64,000 bases of DNA from UBA11475 sp045655805 (GCA_045655805.1 JAZOPZ010000018.1:112202-176201), one strand, 5' to 3'; shown: positions 17,498-25,903, counted from the first letter of the stretch. The notes: generated by a model from the sequence alone, not told the origin. A program made the numbers and translations.

Positions 17498-17799
17498 AGC
17501 GATACGGCGGCAACGGGCGAGCCCTCGTATGATGCAGGTACTCTAATAAACGTATCCTTACAAGTACCGATACCAGTTAATTGATAAGTACCGTCCGAAT
17601 TTTTGCTATACGAAAGCCCTTCGGAATACTTTATATCACCACAATCACAAACACCGTTAGTGTAAGCGTGAACGTGGCTGTCCCCGTCGTCTGGATCACA
17701 CCCCGCAAGTATTGCGCCGAAAACTACGCCTATCGCAAGCACTAGCGTTACGATAAGTAAGATTATAAATAGTTTCTTTTTGAAAGGTTTTTTAGCCAT
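17446..17799 (-). CDS. N-terminal part of the frame-broken LRR lipoprotein
   Basis: Starts at ATG 17799 (MAKKPFKKK) with GGGGA upstream; the GTG at 17829 is a worse start. It has a Lys-rich n-region, a hydrophobic core and a lipobox LAGC, so it is a lipoprotein signal. The linker HAYTNGVCDCGDIKY and the first LRR entry TFIRVPASYEGSPVAAV follow. The frame then reads SLWRFLKTQLTSLYLKAL and stops, whereas the +1 neighbour frame reads IALAFSKNATDVVIPEGV as expected for an LRR. A missing base around 17501-17506 would explain this. It could be a real mutation, phase variation or an assembly error. Confidence 0.65.
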   Translation of the reverse strand: MAKKPFKKKLFIILLIVTLVLAIGVVFGAILAGCDPDDGDSHVHAYTNGVCDCGDIKYSEGLSYSKNSDGTYQLTGIGTCKDTFIRVPASYEGSPVAAVSLWRFLKTQLTSLYLKAL

Positions 17800-17961
17800 A
17801 ATTTCCCCAAATAACCGAATTTTGCACACGTGCGCTCGGTTGCTATATATATTATTTTAACATTACAATTACTTTTTTCAATAGTTTTTTACTTTTTTTA
17901 ATCAAAATTGATTACTGGTCAATTTTAGCGATAAACGGTAGTGTGAAACTTAACCACGGCA

Positions 17962-17997
17962 AAAATAAAAACCCCACGCTCGTGGGGTTTTTATTTT
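17962..17997. terminator. Terminator after the 1047-residue hydrolase
   Basis: A 16-bp stem formed by AAAATAAAAACCCCAC (17962-17977) and its complement (17982-17997), loop GCTC. It serves the minus-strand gene ending at 18025. Bases 17929-17955 just beside it contain a degenerate 25-nt repeat. Confidence 0.88.
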
Positions 17998-18024
17998 AAT
18001 CAATAATTTAGTAATCGTTTTTTA

Positions 18025-21000
18025 TCAACCGAAAACGTTTTTGTTATCTACCTTTTCGATATTAAAGCCATCGTCGGGTTTTTTATTTAAAACGACTTTA
18101 CTTAATATAGGCGCATACAATATACCAAACTTCGAAAGGATATACTCATAATTGAATTCTTCCCTTTCAGGTGTCCAATGTCCTGGTCCCATCCATATAT
18201 CTGCTTTGTTGTTTTTGTGCAACGAGCCAAACGTGTTTTTTCGATTACCAAAAAGTTTAAGTTCAAACTTATGCTCGCCCTTTTTAAGATTTAAGGCTTT
18301 AGTATACGGCATAAAGGTAAGATGCCCGAAGTCAACGCCGTCGACAAAAAGTTTAAGTGTTGCGCCACGATAAGCGTTCACCGTGAACTCGTAATAGCCG
18401 TCTTCTTCAATAAGAACGGCTTTTTCATAAACGAGATTGCCACCGTAAAATGGCATGCCGTGATTTACGATATTGCCAAATCCATATTCTGTTGAATTTT
18501 TAACGATAGTCTTTTTAACACCGATAAGTGAAACTTCAAAATCCCCCGTTATATAAGAAGGTTCGAGAGAACTCCTTTCACCGTAAGGAATATTTACGAT
18601 TACGGTGTTAATACCTTTTTTAAGTTTAGGCAACGCTAGTTTAACGATTGACTTATCAGCCAAATAGCCTTTGACGACTTTTTCTATTTTTTTACCGTTC
18701 ACGGTAATTTCCGCCAAATCCGCATCTTCCGTTGCGAAACAAGCGTCTTTTACGGCGTAAGCGCAATAGAAAGTATTTTTCATACTTACACTGTGCGACG
18801 GCTTATCTGCTGGCAATACCCACGGTTGACATTGAGCCCCTACGTAACCAAAAATCTTTCTAACTTCGTTATTGATTGCCGTTACGTAGCCGTAATTTTT
18901 CCACTCACCATCAACTGCGTAATCGCCCTGATCTAGCAAAACAACGTTGTCTTCTTCACGACGGATAGTCCACCCGTCAAAAAGTCTTAAAGAAGAAAGT
19001 TTTTCGATATTTGGTGCGTTATAAGTATAGTCATTTGCCGAGCGTGAAAGATTAATAAGCAAACTGTCGCTTTCAAAAATAGAACACTTAATTACGGTAT
19101 CGCCATCGACGATTTTATAGTCGAGTAGTTTTACTTCACCCGATAAAGTATCGTATAAAGTAGGTACGAATTTACCTTTGACGGTAATAGTTATATCTTG
19201 TTGTTGAATTATATCTTTCCACGAATAATTATTGTACGCCATATAACCAACTTCTTTATGTGCTATAAATAGCCAATCCGAGTCGCTGTCCGTGCGATAT
19301 GCGTATAAAAGATTTTTTGACATTTTACCGTTGCAATCGTTACGAACGGTTATGATACGATTATCATTAAGAGCCTCTAAAACGGCGCTTTCTTCAGAAA
19401 TAATAACCTTGCCCTTTTGCGCTAAAACTTGCGCTTTGTCGGACGGAATAGCGTTAACGAGCGTTGGCGCTTTATCTAAAATTAATAGTTTACCACCTGC
19501 CGTTGAGAATTTATCAAGCACGGTTAAAGTGTTTTCCCTAATCGTTTCGTTGTTAGGTAATATAACGGCGTCGTAAGTCATTTGACCGACGGTGAGTTGT
19601 TTATCCACTTTTACCGTTTGTTCTATAAGATCAGATTCACAGATAAAGTCAAAATCAATACAACCTTCAAGCAACCAATCCGTCAACCCGTAGAAACGCT
19701 TTGCAAGTTCATCCCTAATAGAACCACAAATTTCTTCAGGTCCCATATGTAGCCAATAACTTTCAATCGGGTGAACGACGGCAACCTTAACCACAGGCTT
19801 ACCACGAGTTAATGCCGTGTTTAACCTTGCGAAGTGATCTTCGATATAAGGGTATTCCTTATACCAAGGGTTTTGATAGTTGAAAGTCGCAGGATAATCC
19901 CTTTTAGCAGAACCTTTCATAGAAACCCAACTTAAGTGTGGCACACGCAAAGTTACGCCGAGTGCCGCTTGCCAATCGCCTTGATACTTATGTCCCCTAA
20001 AATCAAAAGTCCAATCAGTAACACCATAAAGTTCGGAAAGCATACCTTGTTTGCCGTATTGATGAACGATCGATTGACATTGTTTTGCAGTGTTAAAGTG
20101 TTTATAGTTGCACAAAAGGTCAATACCCGGTATACCAAAATATTTGTAGGCGCGCATAGCCTCGCCAATAGCCGTCGATTGTGCCCAAAGATTGTCCTCA
20201 TGCATCATATGACCAGTAAATGCTATGTTGTTTTTATCGCACCAATCACCGATATTTTTAGCAAAACTTTCGGTAAATCTTTGACATACGAAATCTTGAA
20301 AATGATATCTTGTCGTAGAGTAACTTTTGCCGTCCAAGAGCCAAAAAAGTTCAGGCAACTTGTCTAAAATATCGTAGCCGTAACTAGCCTTAAAATCATC
20401 CTCCATATAAAGTGTCCAAGGCAAGCAAACAGGATCAGTTGAATTAGCATAAGACAAAGTCCCAATGCACATGTATTGTGGTTCGTCGGTAAAGATTGAC
20501 GGCACCGTTTGACCGAATTCTTGACCAACCTTGTCTTTATAACGCTCGTGCGTGACTTTGACAAATTCGTCAATCGCTTCTTTATTTAAAGTATCAACGT
20601 AGGCTTGATTATTAAAGCGTGGGTTGTCGCCTTTGGTCATCAAATAGGCGTAACGCTTAATGCCTACGGCGTCTTTCTTTTCATCTATTATAGAGTAGGT
20701 TTTTATATTGCCTTCTTTAGTTAAAGTTATATCGTAAACGGCAAGCAAAGTTGGCTTGCCAGATGAAATAGCATCTTCGTAAGAAACGCTATCTAAAGGC
20801 TCGTTTATAAATAGCAAGTATCTTTGACGGTACTTTTTATTTTTAGTAACGATACCCCCAGCAAACCCCGACGGCCACATATCTTCGTCGTAAAGATAAG
20901 CCTTCATTTTTTCAGCCTTCGCTTTATCAACGCAAGCAAAAACCAGCGACATAAACTCGTCCGATAAATATTCAGTAGCCATACCTGCCCTTACGTGCAT

Positions 21001-21168
21001 ATGGAAACCACCGTAACCCATTTTTTTAAGTTCTTCTATTTGCCAAATAAGTTCAGCCTCGTCAAGTTTGCAGTTCCACGCCCAAAACGGAGCACCACGA
21101 AACTCTGAAGTAGGGTTTTTGAAAAGAGAGTTATCTAACTTTACCGATTTGCTTTTTTCGTACAACAT
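18025..21168 (-). CDS. Large glycoside hydrolase, GH106-like (alpha-L-rhamnosidase-related)
   Basis: 1047 residues. The N-terminal barrel reads FRGAPFWAWNCKLD, IEELKKMGYGGFHMHVR and KMKAYLYDEDMWPSGFAGG, as in the GH106-related rhamnosidase-like hydrolases of Clostridia and Bacteroides. Further barrel pieces are FTGHMMHEDN and GMLSELYGVTDWTFDF. A Rossmann-like segment (about 470-610) and C-terminal galactose-binding-like sandwiches follow. No signal peptide is seen, so it acts on imported oligosaccharides. It is monocistronic with a consensus promoter carrying a perfect 16-bp palindrome, so expression is probably substrate-induced through a repressor. The exact sugar is uncertain. Confidence 0.65.
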   Translation of the reverse strand: MLYEKSKSVKLDNSLFKNPTSEFRGAPFWAWNCKLDEAELIWQIEELKKMGYGGFHMHVRAGMATEYLSDEFMSLVFACVDKAKAEKMKAYLYDEDMWPSGFAGGIVTKNKKYRQRYLLFINEPLDSVSYEDAISSGKPTLLAVYDITLTKEGNIKTYSIIDEKKDAVGIKRYAYLMTKGDNPRFNNQAYVDTLNKEAIDEFVKVTHERYKDKVGQEFGQTVPSIFTDEPQYMCIGTLSYANSTDPVCLPWTLYMEDDFKASYGYDILDKLPELFWLLDGKSYSTTRYHFQDFVCQRFTESFAKNIGDWCDKNNIAFTGHMMHEDNLWAQSTAIGEAMRAYKYFGIPGIDLLCNYKHFNTAKQCQSIVHQYGKQGMLSELYGVTDWTFDFRGHKYQGDWQAALGVTLRVPHLSWVSMKGSAKRDYPATFNYQNPWYKEYPYIEDHFARLNTALTRGKPVVKVAVVHPIESYWLHMGPEEICGSIRDELAKRFYGLTDWLLEGCIDFDFICESDLIEQTVKVDKQLTVGQMTYDAVILPNNETIRENTLTVLDKFSTAGGKLLILDKAPTLVNAIPSDKAQVLAQKGKVIISEESAVLEALNDNRIITVRNDCNGKMSKNLLYAYRTDSDSDWLFIAHKEVGYMAYNNYSWKDIIQQQDITITVKGKFVPTLYDTLSGEVKLLDYKIVDGDTVIKCSIFESDSLLINLSRSANDYTYNAPNIEKLSSLRLFDGWTIRREEDNVVLLDQGDYAVDGEWKNYGYVTAINNEVRKIFGYVGAQCQPWVLPADKPSHSVSMKNTFYCAYAVKDACFATEDADLAEITVNGKKIEKVVKGYLADKSIVKLALPKLKKGINTVIVNIPYGERSSLEPSYITGDFEVSLIGVKKTIVKNSTEYGFGNIVNHGMPFYGGNLVYEKAVLIEEDGYYEFTVNAYRGATLKLFVDGVDFGHLTFMPYTKALNLKKGEHKFELKLFGNRKNTFGSLHKNNKADIWMGPGHWTPEREEFNYEYILSKFGILYAPILSKVVLNKKPDDGFNIEKVDNKNVFG

Positions 21169-21194
21169 AGAGTCACCTTTTTCGATTTTTCTTT

Positions 21195-21223
21195 ATTGTA
21201 CTATCTTAAGATAGTAATGTCAA
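21195..21223 (-). promoter_or_regulatory. Promoter with perfect palindromic operator
   Basis: On minus: TTGACA (21223-21218), 17 bp, TACAAT (21200-21195). The palindrome ACTATCTTAAGATAGT (21200-21215) fills almost the entire spacer, so a bound repressor would block RNA polymerase. Confidence 0.75.
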
Positions 21224-21286
21224 TAGGTGATTGAATTTTTGACATTTTTTCAATTTTACCAATCAACACGAACAAAAGCAAACAAA

Positions 21287-21305
21287 AAGCCGTCAAAGAC
21301 GGCTT
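21287..21305 (-). terminator. Terminator overlapping the YgjP-type stop codon
   Basis: AAGCCGTC (21287-21294), loop AAA, GACGGCTT (21298-21305). Read on minus the hairpin is followed by TTTTTG. The stop codon (21304-21306) is within the stem. Confidence 0.75.
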
Positions 21306-21981
21306 AAAAATCAATGTAGTTCACCTTTTTTAACAAGGCTTTTGCTTGTTTATAATCGGGAAAAACGCTCCCTAGCACGGCGTAGAAATTTTTGCCGTGG
21401 TTCATTTCAACAAGGTGAGAAAGTTCGTGACAAACGATATAATCAACGCAATTTTCAGGCGTTTTAGCAAGCAAAGTGTTAAAACGAATTTCTAACTTAC
21501 TTGCGTTACAACTACCCCATTTTGATAAGTATTTTTTGAAAATGAGTTTTGGCTTTTTTACGCCATACTTTTGCTCGAATATTCGAAAATATTTATCAAA
21601 CGACTTTTGCACGAAAATCTTTGACTTTTCTTTATAAAAATCGTCTGCAATTTTTCTAGCGGTAACTTTATCGGGTGCAAAAACCGTAACCTTGTCTTCG
21701 GTGAAAGAAATTTTACTTTCGTTAAAAGTAAAAAATTCGTACTCATAACCTTTGCCACGGTAATAAAACAAGTTGTGGCTTGAAGCACTAACGACTTTAA
21801 TTACCCACTTTGTGTTATCTTGCAAAAACTTTTCTATTACGCTAATAGAAACCCTTGGATTTGCAGAAATATAAATTTTACCATTTCTTGCACGGGCAAT
21901 CAGTCTTTTTACGCTTTTATAGGTCAAAAAATATTCGATTTTTTGTCCGCCTATAACGGCGATTTTAATGCTAGTCTTCAC
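21304..21981 (-). CDS. YgjP-type zinc metallopeptidase (DUF45/M48-related)
   Basis: 225 residues. The zinc site HELSHLVEMNHGKNFY near the C-terminus gives HExxH plus the third ligand, and LSKWGSCNASKLEIRFNTLL precedes it, as in YgjP-like proteins. These are small soluble metal-dependent proteases; the physiological substrate is unknown. It overlaps the HNH gene by 11 bp on the same strand, so the two are co-translated. The terminator is embedded in its 3' end. Confidence 0.82.
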   Translation of the reverse strand: MKTSIKIAVIGGQKIEYFLTYKSVKRLIARARNGKIYISANPRVSISVIEKFLQDNTKWVIKVVSASSHNLFYYRGKGYEYEFFTFNESKISFTEDKVTVFAPDKVTARKIADDFYKEKSKIFVQKSFDKYFRIFEQKYGVKKPKLIFKKYLSKWGSCNASKLEIRFNTLLAKTPENCVDYIVCHELSHLVEMNHGKNFYAVLGSVFPDYKQAKALLKKVNYIDF

Positions 21982-22420
21982 CCGTATACCTTTTTAAGTA
22001 AGTTAAATCTAACTTCCACTCCGATATTTTATTGCGCCTTGCGTGATCTGCCGTAGCCAATCCTAACGCTTGACGCATTTCAGCGTATGAACAACGGTTA
22101 ACTTTAATAAACCAGTCTTCAGCGCGTTCAGCATTGCCAACTAAAGAAGTTCGCCCAATATGTATAGTTTGGTGGCACATACCGCACACGGCAATTACGC
22201 TTTCAAGTTTTTGAACGGCGTTTTTTTCGTCGTAAGACCATTGCTCGTGAGCCTCTAACCGAGTAACTTTTCTACCACAAATCATACATTTGCCGTCAGC
22301 ACGAGCGTATGCGTCTTTACGAATAAAATCCCATTGTTTTTTGCTTAAAATACTGCGTAGATTTGAATACCAACAACTATCGGGAACTAATTCAAAGTTG
22401 AGTTTGTAAGTTTTTTTCAT
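21971..22420 (-). CDS. HNH-like zinc protein, probable endonuclease
   Basis: 149 residues. CMICGRKVTRLEAHEQWSYD followed by VIAVCGMCHQTIHIG gives two CxxC knuckles, a His in EAHEQW and a final His, the layout of a treble-clef HNH nuclease. The flanks (RKDAYARADGKC and EDWFIKVNRCSYAEMRQAL) suggest a stand-alone small protein rather than a homing enzyme inside an intron. The YgjP-type gene overlaps its end. Whether it cuts DNA is not shown by sequence alone. Confidence 0.65.
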   Translation of the reverse strand: MKKTYKLNFELVPDSCWYSNLRSILSKKQWDFIRKDAYARADGKCMICGRKVTRLEAHEQWSYDEKNAVQKLESVIAVCGMCHQTIHIGRTSLVGNAERAEDWFIKVNRCSYAEMRQALGLATADHARRNKISEWKLDLTYLKRYTGED

Positions 22421-22466
22421 ATTTTTATTATATCACAAAATTGAATTTTATCAAACTTTTTTTACG

Positions 22467-22495
22467 TTGACACTAGCCGTTTGCCGTGCTATAAT
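22467..22495 (+). promoter_or_regulatory. Consensus sigma-A promoter of the Lit-like gene
   Basis: TTGACA (22467-22472), 17 bp, TATAAT (22490-22495), followed by AAGGAG before ATG 22513. The leader is only about 11 nt. Confidence 0.85.
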
Positions 22496-22512
22496 ATTTT
22501 TAAGGAGAAATT

Positions 22513-23268
22513 ATGAAATTTAAAAGTATTGCAGTTAAACTTTTAACTATTTTTGCAACGCTTGGATTTGTACTTACGATTTGTATCACTGCTTTCGTAA
22601 TTCCCGCATCGTCGCAAGGATTTTATAAAAGACAGTTTGAAAAAAACAACACGTTAGAAAAAGTTATTTCACAAGAGCGCCAAGTTCCTATTAAAGCGCG
22701 TGATTTTATAAGGGAACTTGACGATAATAAACTACTAAAACTTATGAACGGCGTACTTGATTATTGCGTCGGTAGATCAAACACCCCCAATCCTTTAAAC
22801 GATAACGGCGAAATTATAGAAATTTTTAACAAAAACGAGTTAAGTCACTTTAACGACGTACGCAAGTTATTTATAGGCGTATTTATTGCGGGAGGCGTTG
22901 GCTTTTTGTTTTTTATCGCAGGCTTACTTGTTTCTCTAATTAACAAAAGATTTTATTTTAACCACGCTAAACGATATCCACTTTATACGCTAACAGGCGT
23001 CGGTGTAGTTTTACTGATAATAGGGCTTGGCGCGCTTATAAATTTTAGAAAGGTTTTTTACCTGTTGCACCTAATTTTTTTCGAGGGCAACTTTGCCTTT
23101 AGCAAAGGAGTAATGATAAATTTAATAGGTGATATATTTGCGCCTATGGCGCTAATATCGATACCTATAATAATAATTTTTATTGCGTTATTTATAACTT
23201 TAGTAATTTATTATAATCGTAGGTTAAACAAGGTTTTTACAAAAAAAACGGACAAAATTAACGCTTAA
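22513..23268 (+). CDS. DUF1461/TIGR01906 membrane protein, Lit-like lipoprotein transacylase
   Basis: 251 residues with four membrane helices (about 8-30, 121-146, 157-177, 200-236) and an extracellular loop after the first. ELSHFNDVRKLF puts a His at 112 and LLHLIFF a His at 186. In the DUF1461 family, Lit moves an acyl chain within bacterial lipoproteins and needs two histidines at comparable spacing. Lit would make N-acyl/S-monoacyl lipoproteins that evade TLR2 sensing. Family assignment is from motif layout, and activity is inferred. Monocistronic, with a strong promoter. Confidence 0.62.
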   Translation: MKFKSIAVKLLTIFATLGFVLTICITAFVIPASSQGFYKRQFEKNNTLEKVISQERQVPIKARDFIRELDDNKLLKLMNGVLDYCVGRSNTPNPLNDNGEIIEIFNKNELSHFNDVRKLFIGVFIAGGVGFLFFIAGLLVSLINKRFYFNHAKRYPLYTLTGVGVVLLIIGLGALINFRKVFYLLHLIFFEGNFAFSKGVMINLIGDIFAPMALISIPIIIIFIALFITLVIYYNRRLNKVFTKKTDKINA

Positions 23269-23288
23269 CGGTTATGCGAAAGTTAACC
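23267..23288. repeat. 25-nt repeat, degenerate copy in opposite orientation
   Basis: The minus strand reads GGTTAACTTTCGCATAACCG then TT, close to the right part of the repeat. As at 4912 and 16608 it stands between a stop codon and a terminator. Confidence 0.35.
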
Positions 23289-23314
23289 AACTATCAAAAT
23301 TAATAAAAAATAAA

Positions 23315-23338
23315 GGGCTGTTAGGCAGCCCCTTTTTT
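23315..23338 (+). terminator. Intrinsic terminator after the Lit-like gene
   Basis: GGGCTG (23315-23320), TTAGG, CAGCCC (23326-23331), then CTTTTTT. Confidence 0.85.
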
Positions 23339-23339
23339 A

Positions 23340-23594
23340 TTAATTGTTTTGCTCGGCAACTTCAACGGTAGAAGTTTGATTTTTTGATTTTGACTTTTTT
23401 ATAATATCTTTAGTCGTGCCTATTACGATAGACAAAAGGCCGAGCGTCGAACCTATTGCACCGGTAATATTATTCATTATCAAGTGGTATATAAGCCACG
23501 GAACTATTGCAATAAACGCCGTACCCCTGATGATATAAACGGGTTTAGAATAAAAACTTATTACGGCAAAAACACTACCGAAAGCGGGCAACAA
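23340..23594 (-). CDS. Small membrane protein (YgjV-like), downstream half of a split gene
   Basis: 84 residues in this frame with three short hydrophobic segments (AFGSVFAVISFYSK, GTAFIAIVPWLIYHLIM, IGSTLGLLSIVIGTT) and a polar tail. The layout recalls YgjV-type small membrane proteins. The apparent start is TTG without a ribosome site. The upstream frame (23575-23709) has a good start and runs into this region, so one base too many around 23595-23600 may have split a gene of about 122 residues. Function unknown. Confidence 0.5.
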   Translation of the reverse strand: MLPAFGSVFAVISFYSKPVYIIRGTAFIAIVPWLIYHLIMNNITGAIGSTLGLLSIVIGTTKDIIKKSKSKNQTSTVEVAEQNN

Positions 23595-23709
23595 ATTTTA
23601 AAATAAGTTCGTAACCGATAGCACCGTCTAATTCTTTTTTTTCAAATTCATAAACGTTGCCATTGTCGTGAAATGCGTCGAAAACGCTGTCGTAAAAAAT
23701 TTTATCCAT
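23575..23709 (-). CDS. Small ORF upstream of, and probably fused to, the YgjV-like ORF
   Basis: 44 residues starting at ATG 23709 with AAGGAG seven bases upstream. It reads MDKIFYDSVFDAFHDNGNVY, then EFEKKELDGAIGYELILKF, and ends VARFR. If one T is removed at the end, the frame continues as ELILKLLPAFGSVF into the membrane ORF. Either a frameshifted gene or a short leader peptide overlapping the next frame by 20 nt. Confidence 0.5.
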   Translation of the reverse strand: MDKIFYDSVFDAFHDNGNVYEFEKKELDGAIGYELILKFVARFR

Positions 23710-23735
23710 AATTGCTCCTTAATTTTTATCTTAAC

Positions 23736-23764
23736 TTGATTATATCATTACAAGGTGTTATAAT
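23736..23764 (+). promoter_or_regulatory. Promoter of the AraC-family gene
   Basis: TTGATT (23736-23741), 17 bp, TATAAT (23759-23764); AAGGTG ribosome site before ATG 23810. Confidence 0.7.
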
Positions 23765-23809
23765 GGTTAAAAAAGTAAATTAAAAAATTTAAAAATTTAA
23801 GGTGTTAAA

Positions 23810-24646
23810 ATGACGATAAACGACGCAAATCCATTTTTAAGAGCGTGCGAAATTCAACAATCTGTATTGCAAGGCAAAATTTTAAGGCGAGCATACGACT
23901 ATAGACTTTTTTACGTAATTAATGGCGAGGGGTTAATCGTTACCGATAAAGTGAGTGAACAACTATCTGCAAATACTTTGATTATATTTGACGATAGCGT
24001 TTGCTATAAATTTGTAGGCAACCTTAAAGTTTTGGTCGTAAATTTTGACGTTTCTCAAAAAAACAATAAAGTTTCAAAGCCAAAAGTTCCCAACGACTTG
24101 CCGTTTTATAGAGAAGACTTACGTTTTAATCCCGACAAACTTGATGAGATTAAGCCTTTCAATATATATAGGGATGCAGAAAGCGTTTTACCAACTTTAT
24201 ACGAAATGCTTGGCGAATTTAACTCTATTAATCCCTATAGAAAAGCAATGTGTTCTACCCTGCTTAAATCTACAATCATAACTCTTTTAACCATCTCTTC
24301 GTTAGGCACGGACGCCGAAACCATGCTCGTTAACAAAGTTAACGCCATAGTTAAAACGGATATTTCAAAAGTTGAAAGTATTTCCGCCGTGGCGAATGAC
24401 CTAGGCTATCACCCCGTATATCTTTCGACGGTATACAAAAATAAAACGGGCAACAACTTATCTACCATTATTATGGAAGAACGGATAAAACTTGCTTGCA
24501 AATATTTGCTTGTAACGGACGAAAATATTGAGAATATTTCTATTATTTGTGGGTTTTCGTCTAGAAGTCACTTTTGCACGGCATTTAAAAAGGCTAAAGG
24601 CGTTTCACCTTTAACATATCGAAAGCGTGCAACTAAAAATCAATAA
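23810..24646 (+). CDS. AraC/XylS-family transcription regulator
   Basis: 278 residues. The N-terminal part (about 1-110) looks like a cupin sensor (LFYVINGEGLIV, LIIFDDSVCYKFVG). The C-terminal 100 residues are a double helix-turn-helix: ISAVANDLGYHPVYLSTVYKNKTG and then IENISIICGFSSRSHFCTAFKKAKGVSPLTYRK. Such proteins usually activate sugar or polymer utilisation genes. No glycosidase is adjacent; the neighbours are the PlsC-like and GltS-type genes, so targets cannot be read from context. Confidence 0.88.
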   Translation: MTINDANPFLRACEIQQSVLQGKILRRAYDYRLFYVINGEGLIVTDKVSEQLSANTLIIFDDSVCYKFVGNLKVLVVNFDVSQKNNKVSKPKVPNDLPFYREDLRFNPDKLDEIKPFNIYRDAESVLPTLYEMLGEFNSINPYRKAMCSTLLKSTIITLLTISSLGTDAETMLVNKVNAIVKTDISKVESISAVANDLGYHPVYLSTVYKNKTGNNLSTIIMEERIKLACKYLLVTDENIENISIICGFSSRSHFCTAFKKAKGVSPLTYRKRATKNQ

Positions 24647-24661
24647 ACGATAAAAAAATCG

Positions 24662-24690
24662 TTGCATAAATAATAAATTTATTGTAAAAT
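24662..24690 (+). promoter_or_regulatory. Probable promoter of the PlsC/GltS pair
   Basis: TTGCAT (24662-24667), 17 bp, TAAAAT (24685-24690). The 12-bp palindrome AATAAATTTATT lies in the spacer, but it is AT-rich and may be fortuitous. Confidence 0.5.
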
Positions 24691-24736
24691 AAACGAGCAT
24701 AGTTGCAATAATATATAGGTATTACTTATTTAATAT

Positions 24737-25900
24737 ATGGCTAAAAAGAAACAAAAAAAGTGGACAAAATTCCACCATAGGGTAGTTTGGGCATTACTAG
24801 CACCAGTATTTAGACTGTTTTTTAGGCTAAGGTATCGCCTTAAAATCAAGCGCGAAAAAACGCTTAAAGAGCCTTGCCTAATACTAGCAAACCACTACAC
24901 TACGATGGACCCTTTTATGGTTGGTGCAGCGTTTAATAAACCGGTATATTTTATAGCATCGGACGATTTATTTTCAATCCCCGTACTATCGCCAATAATA
25001 AAGTGGCTTGTAAACCCTATACCAAAAACAAAATCAAAAAGTGATTTATCCACGATAAAGAATACCTTAAAAGTTTTAAACGAAGGTTATTCGGTAGCCG
25101 TGTTCCCAGAAGGCAACAGATCTCTTTCAGGTGGGCTTTGGCATATAGACGAGTCCATAGCAAAACTTATTAAACTTGCAAAAGTACCGGTATTGTTTTA
25201 TCACATTGAAGGTGGTTACGGCACGGACCCAAGATGGGGCAAAAAGTTGAGAAAAGGCAAAATGACGGCAGGCGTAACTAAAGTTTTGTCGGTGGATGAA
25301 ATTAAAAGCTTAACCCCTGACGAAATTTATGCTAAAGTTTTGGAAAATCTTTATTCAACCGACTATTTGTCGGGCGTTAAGTTCAAAAGCAATCACCGTG
25401 CAGAGTGTTTAGAAAGAGCGCTTTACTACTGCCCTAACTGTAAAAGTTTTTGCACTTTGCACTCCGATAAAACTCACTTGACTTGTAATAGTTGTGGCTT
25501 TACGGCAGAATATAACGAAGATTTAACTTTCACAGTTAAAGTTGGCAATTCCCCTTTCACCGTCGTTAAAGATTGGTTTGACTTTCAACAAATCGTTTTG
25601 AGTGAACGCGTTAACGAAGTATTTTTTACCGACGACGCCAAAATGAGAATTATTGATGGACACAAACGCAAAAAACTTGTTTCGTGTACCATTAAGGCTG
25701 ATAAATCAGGGGTAACGGTATCTTCAAACTCAACCAACGCCTCTTTTAAGTACCAAGATTTATACGGCGTTACCGTGCTAGGCAAACGCAAAATAAATTA
25801 CTACTTATCAGACGGCACGGTATTACAAATCAAAGGGAACGATAGGTTCAATTCTATCAAATACCTTAATTTATATGAACTCACTAAACAAGGAGGCTAG
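24737..25900 (+). CDS. PlsC-type acyltransferase fused to zinc ribbon and C-terminal domain
   Basis: 387 residues. The acyltransferase half has NHYTTMD (52-58, the HX4D catalytic pair H53/D58) and FPEGNRS (123-129), as in 1-acylglycerol-3-phosphate acyltransferases. It has a hydrophobic segment at 15-30 for peripheral membrane contact. Unlike ordinary PlsC (about 240 residues) it continues with a zinc ribbon, C232/C235 and C250/C253 (CPNC and CNSC). A beta-rich domain of about 120 residues follows (TVVKDWFDFQQIVLSE, VLGKRKINYYLSDG) that resembles a PH-like fold. It starts 3 nt before the symporter gene. The ribosome site is weak. Confidence 0.78.
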   Translation: MAKKKQKKWTKFHHRVVWALLAPVFRLFFRLRYRLKIKREKTLKEPCLILANHYTTMDPFMVGAAFNKPVYFIASDDLFSIPVLSPIIKWLVNPIPKTKSKSDLSTIKNTLKVLNEGYSVAVFPEGNRSLSGGLWHIDESIAKLIKLAKVPVLFYHIEGGYGTDPRWGKKLRKGKMTAGVTKVLSVDEIKSLTPDEIYAKVLENLYSTDYLSGVKFKSNHRAECLERALYYCPNCKSFCTLHSDKTHLTCNSCGFTAEYNEDLTFTVKVGNSPFTVVKDWFDFQQIVLSERVNEVFFTDDAKMRIIDGHKRKKLVSCTIKADKSGVTVSSNSTNASFKYQDLYGVTVLGKRKINYYLSDGTVLQIKGNDRFNSIKYLNLYELTKQGG

Positions 25901-25903
25901 TTT

